NCBI GenBank assembly: GCA_032622095.1
Contig: CP136061.1
Coordinates: 97,833,345-97,897,344, forward strand
Length of the DNA stretch: 64,000 nt
Origin: Siphonodentalium dalli
Taxonomy: Eukaryota; Mollusca; Scaphopoda; Gadilida; Siphonodentaliidae
Direction of reading: 5' to 3'
The translations under genes were made by a program, and so were the position numbers. Of the stretch, positions 63,101 through 64,000 are shown one piece after another; position 1 is the first letter of the stretch, and each line of letters starts with the position of its first letter. The notes below the pieces were generated by a model that had not been told where the DNA came from, did no database searches, and saw only the letters and a program-made list of their open reading frames with translations.

Positions 63101-64000
63101 GGTATTTACTAGAGGCTTTTCTATATTCTCTACGGAAGTCACATTTCGCATGTTTATAATTTATATAACTTTCCAAGTGAGTATCTGCGCGAGGCCTGCC
63201 TTCATTCACCCAAGATTGCCGAAGAGTCCGCATATTTGCATGCATAATTTTCAAATTTTCGTTCCAGAATGGTTTCAGGTATTTTTTGAATTTCTTTTTT
63301 GGCAGGGTTGTTTTAGATGCATTTGATATTGCACTTACTATTGAATCGTATAATATACATGGATCGGTTTCCTGTTGATCTAATTGGTCAAATGAGTTCA
63401 ATTCTGAATCAAGAATTCGGTTGTAATGTTCAAGAATTTCAGGGTGATATTTGGCCTTTTTCCAATCTACAATGCTGTGTCCGTCAATGTCTGATTTAAC
63501 TACATGTCGATCTCGTAATTCAATGCTTATGCTCAGAGTAACTGGTCTGTGATTGGACACATTGATGGCATCATCATCTAAAACGCGCACCTCTCGAATG
63601 AAAGGAATAAGAGTGTGTGGGATCATAATGTGATCAACTATCGTTCCTTCGTGTAGGCCATCACCAAAAGGGACGCATGTCGTACGCGGACAATCATGAC
63701 AAAAAGTATGGTTCACAGACAACATTTCGATTCGCTTGACAAGTTTTCTGAATGCCATGTTTCGGTCATCGGATTTCTCAAATTGGCCATTAAAGTCCCC
63801 CATTACTATTACATTGCCGTATGCTTTGTACATATCACAAACGTCGCCAAGAGTCTTCGTGTATTCGTCGTAAAATTCGACCGAGTAATTTGTAGAAGGC
63901 AGGTAAATCTGCAATAGGTACAAAAAACATTCATCTGTTATTCTTATTTGTATTCCTATTATTCTATCGTCGTCAATTGCAAGAGGGCTTATTCGTTCAG
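60184..64000 (-). mobile_element. Non-LTR retrotransposon (LINE), 5' end outside the window
   Basis: The coding region lies at 60774-64000. The 3' UTR of about 570 nt ends on the minus strand with a perfect palindrome ctccatatatggag (60223-60210), then gataataaag and an (at)n tail at about 60200-60184. A terminal hairpin followed by a short simple-repeat tail is usual for LINEs of the Jockey/CR1/I group. A target duplication cannot be checked because the other end is outside the window. Confidence 0.88.
60774..64000 (-). CDS. LINE ORF2: endonuclease / reverse transcriptase (N-terminus off the edge)
   Basis: Open without interruption from the right edge to TGA at 60774, at least 1,074 codons. 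Numbering residue 1 at 63923: the later part of an APE-type endonuclease (MGDFNGQF at 41-48; DHIM 97-100; NVSNHRPV at 121-128, where SDH is usual), then reverse transcriptase (GVIITLYKGG near 436-445; FLDVWKAFD at 524-532 with catalytic D526; RQGGILSPL at 584-592; HADD at 624-627 in place of the usual F/YADD). A C-terminal zinc knuckle follows, C951-x2-C954-x9-H964-x4-C969. Both catalytic aspartates of the ADD box are kept. The long intact frame suggests a young copy. Numerous plus-strand frames opposite it are shadows. Confidence 0.95.
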   Translation of the reverse strand, partial: ERISPLAIDDDRIIGIQIRITDECFLYLLQIYLPSTNYSVEFYDEYTKTLGDVCDMYKAYGNVIVMGDFNGQFEKSDDRNMAFRKLVKRIEMLSVNHTFCHDCPRTTCVPFGDGLHEGTIVDHIMIPHTLIPFIREVRVLDDDAINVSNHRPVTLSISIELRDRHVVKSDIDGHSIVDWKKAKYHPEILEHYNRILDSELNSFDQLDQQETDPCILYDSIVSAISNASKTTLPKKKFKKYLKPFWNENLKIMHANMRTLRQSWVNEGRPRADTHLESYINYKHAKCDFRREYRKASSKYLAEQNDEIDKRAQIDQNYLFRILHTKRQKNHIDKNAYFSYEGQTLRHDHEISEGWASYFEKLYSPLYRPEFDTQHFNYVNEFVTRKTTSDQHDDNCNDILFCVTPLELLSAYRSLSVGKATGWDAISNEHLIYGSQKLTQTVSNLMTVMIQTQIIPSQIKRGVIITLYKGGSKSRTDFDSYRAITLMPTLYKLLEKILQARIELYAPKLINVHPLQHGFQKGISATMTSYVMKECIAYVSDSKQKLYSLFLDVWKAFDTVWVNGLLYKLHTCGFRGNLFRLMRELLINVTCSIRHNNVFSRWFDVRQGARQGGILSPLYYMIYVDELIHILANSPFGLNMLGVNCTSPTHADDMVLLSLSKSGLSALCDICYDYSNKWRYRYNPNKCAVVVFNETKSEFSRQDRLWNLGTSDVKETTNITHLGIYIDKYDFNGIFTEHICDKTRSTFMMLNNAGLYPGGMTPTSCSLIYSSVVIPKGLYGSELIWNLNQKHVDRLERTHRFCLKYYQGLHRRTKTVIAQGLVGTSSMVSLIEKRKMSFFGSLCNLKSSKTVKQVFLTRLYQYFVGTTCSSSSYMSDIIDTLNKYDMTEALENYIENSIFPKKSTWKCAINESWSKVNREYWDMSVNEDNRLARFSAVHPTLCMSRLWENCRIYPAHKKSYLLIARLICILETNEETCVLCNNKHKDLVKHALIECSSICDDRNTFEFELLNLFHVDIYMQYDKLDVESKTRVLLTCLHENIYCDPELENELIDFFVNKAAFLWRVYVDRLTPSPD

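Overview
The window is AT-rich animal DNA with spliced, phase-1 domain exons, long introns and a very high load of transposons and inverted repeats. The mix (secreted TSP1/C-type-lectin gene, LINEs with C-terminal zinc knuckles, 5S- and tRNA-derived SINE-like sequences, hAT, Harbinger-like and TTAA-target miniature elements, many fold-back elements) suggests a marine invertebrate, perhaps a mollusc or other lophotrochozoan. The species cannot be fixed from sequence alone, and there is no prokaryotic gene organisation.

Layout. 1-31.9 kb: no convincing host gene, only a possible isolated exon near 8.4-8.57 kb. It is filled with fold-back elements (0.48-2.23, 11.7-14.2, 29.06-30.97 kb), degenerate tandem repeats (4-6 and 7.15-7.8 kb), a duplicated hairpin repeat (5.58 and 10.09 kb), a ~160-bp tandem array (23.2-25.3 kb), a hAT with a BED finger nested in a TTA-flanked element (26.45-27.81 kb), and a 5S-rRNA-derived sequence beside a second TTA-flanked element (27.93-28.74 kb). 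31.97-58.46 kb: one plus-strand gene reconstructed from eight coding exons. They read as signal peptide plus glycosylation-rich linker, five TSP1 repeats (one per exon), then a C-type lectin domain split over two exons. Every internal intron is phase 1 and the exons sum to 1488 nt, 495 residues plus stop. 58.5-60.2 kb: a TTAA-flanked miniature element right after the stop codon, a fold-back and unassigned DNA. 60.2-64.0 kb: a non-LTR retrotransposon on the minus strand with a long intact endonuclease/reverse-transcriptase frame that runs off the right edge.

The predicted protein is a secreted recognition or matrix molecule: TSP1 repeats 1-3 keep all six cysteines and the O-fucose motif, TSP1 repeats 4 and 5 have each lost one cysteine, and the lectin domain keeps a QPD motif but has a degraded WND motif. 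The introns record recent rearrangement. The clearest case is a >99% identical 0.8-kb duplication around TSP1 exon 3 whose structure implies that a further TSP1 exon copy was created and then deleted.

The most unusual general pattern is the density of fold-back elements, several with hairpins nested inside each arm, and one back-to-back pair in which each element's two arms resemble each other more than the neighbour's arms. No CRISPR, operon or bacterial defence system is present.
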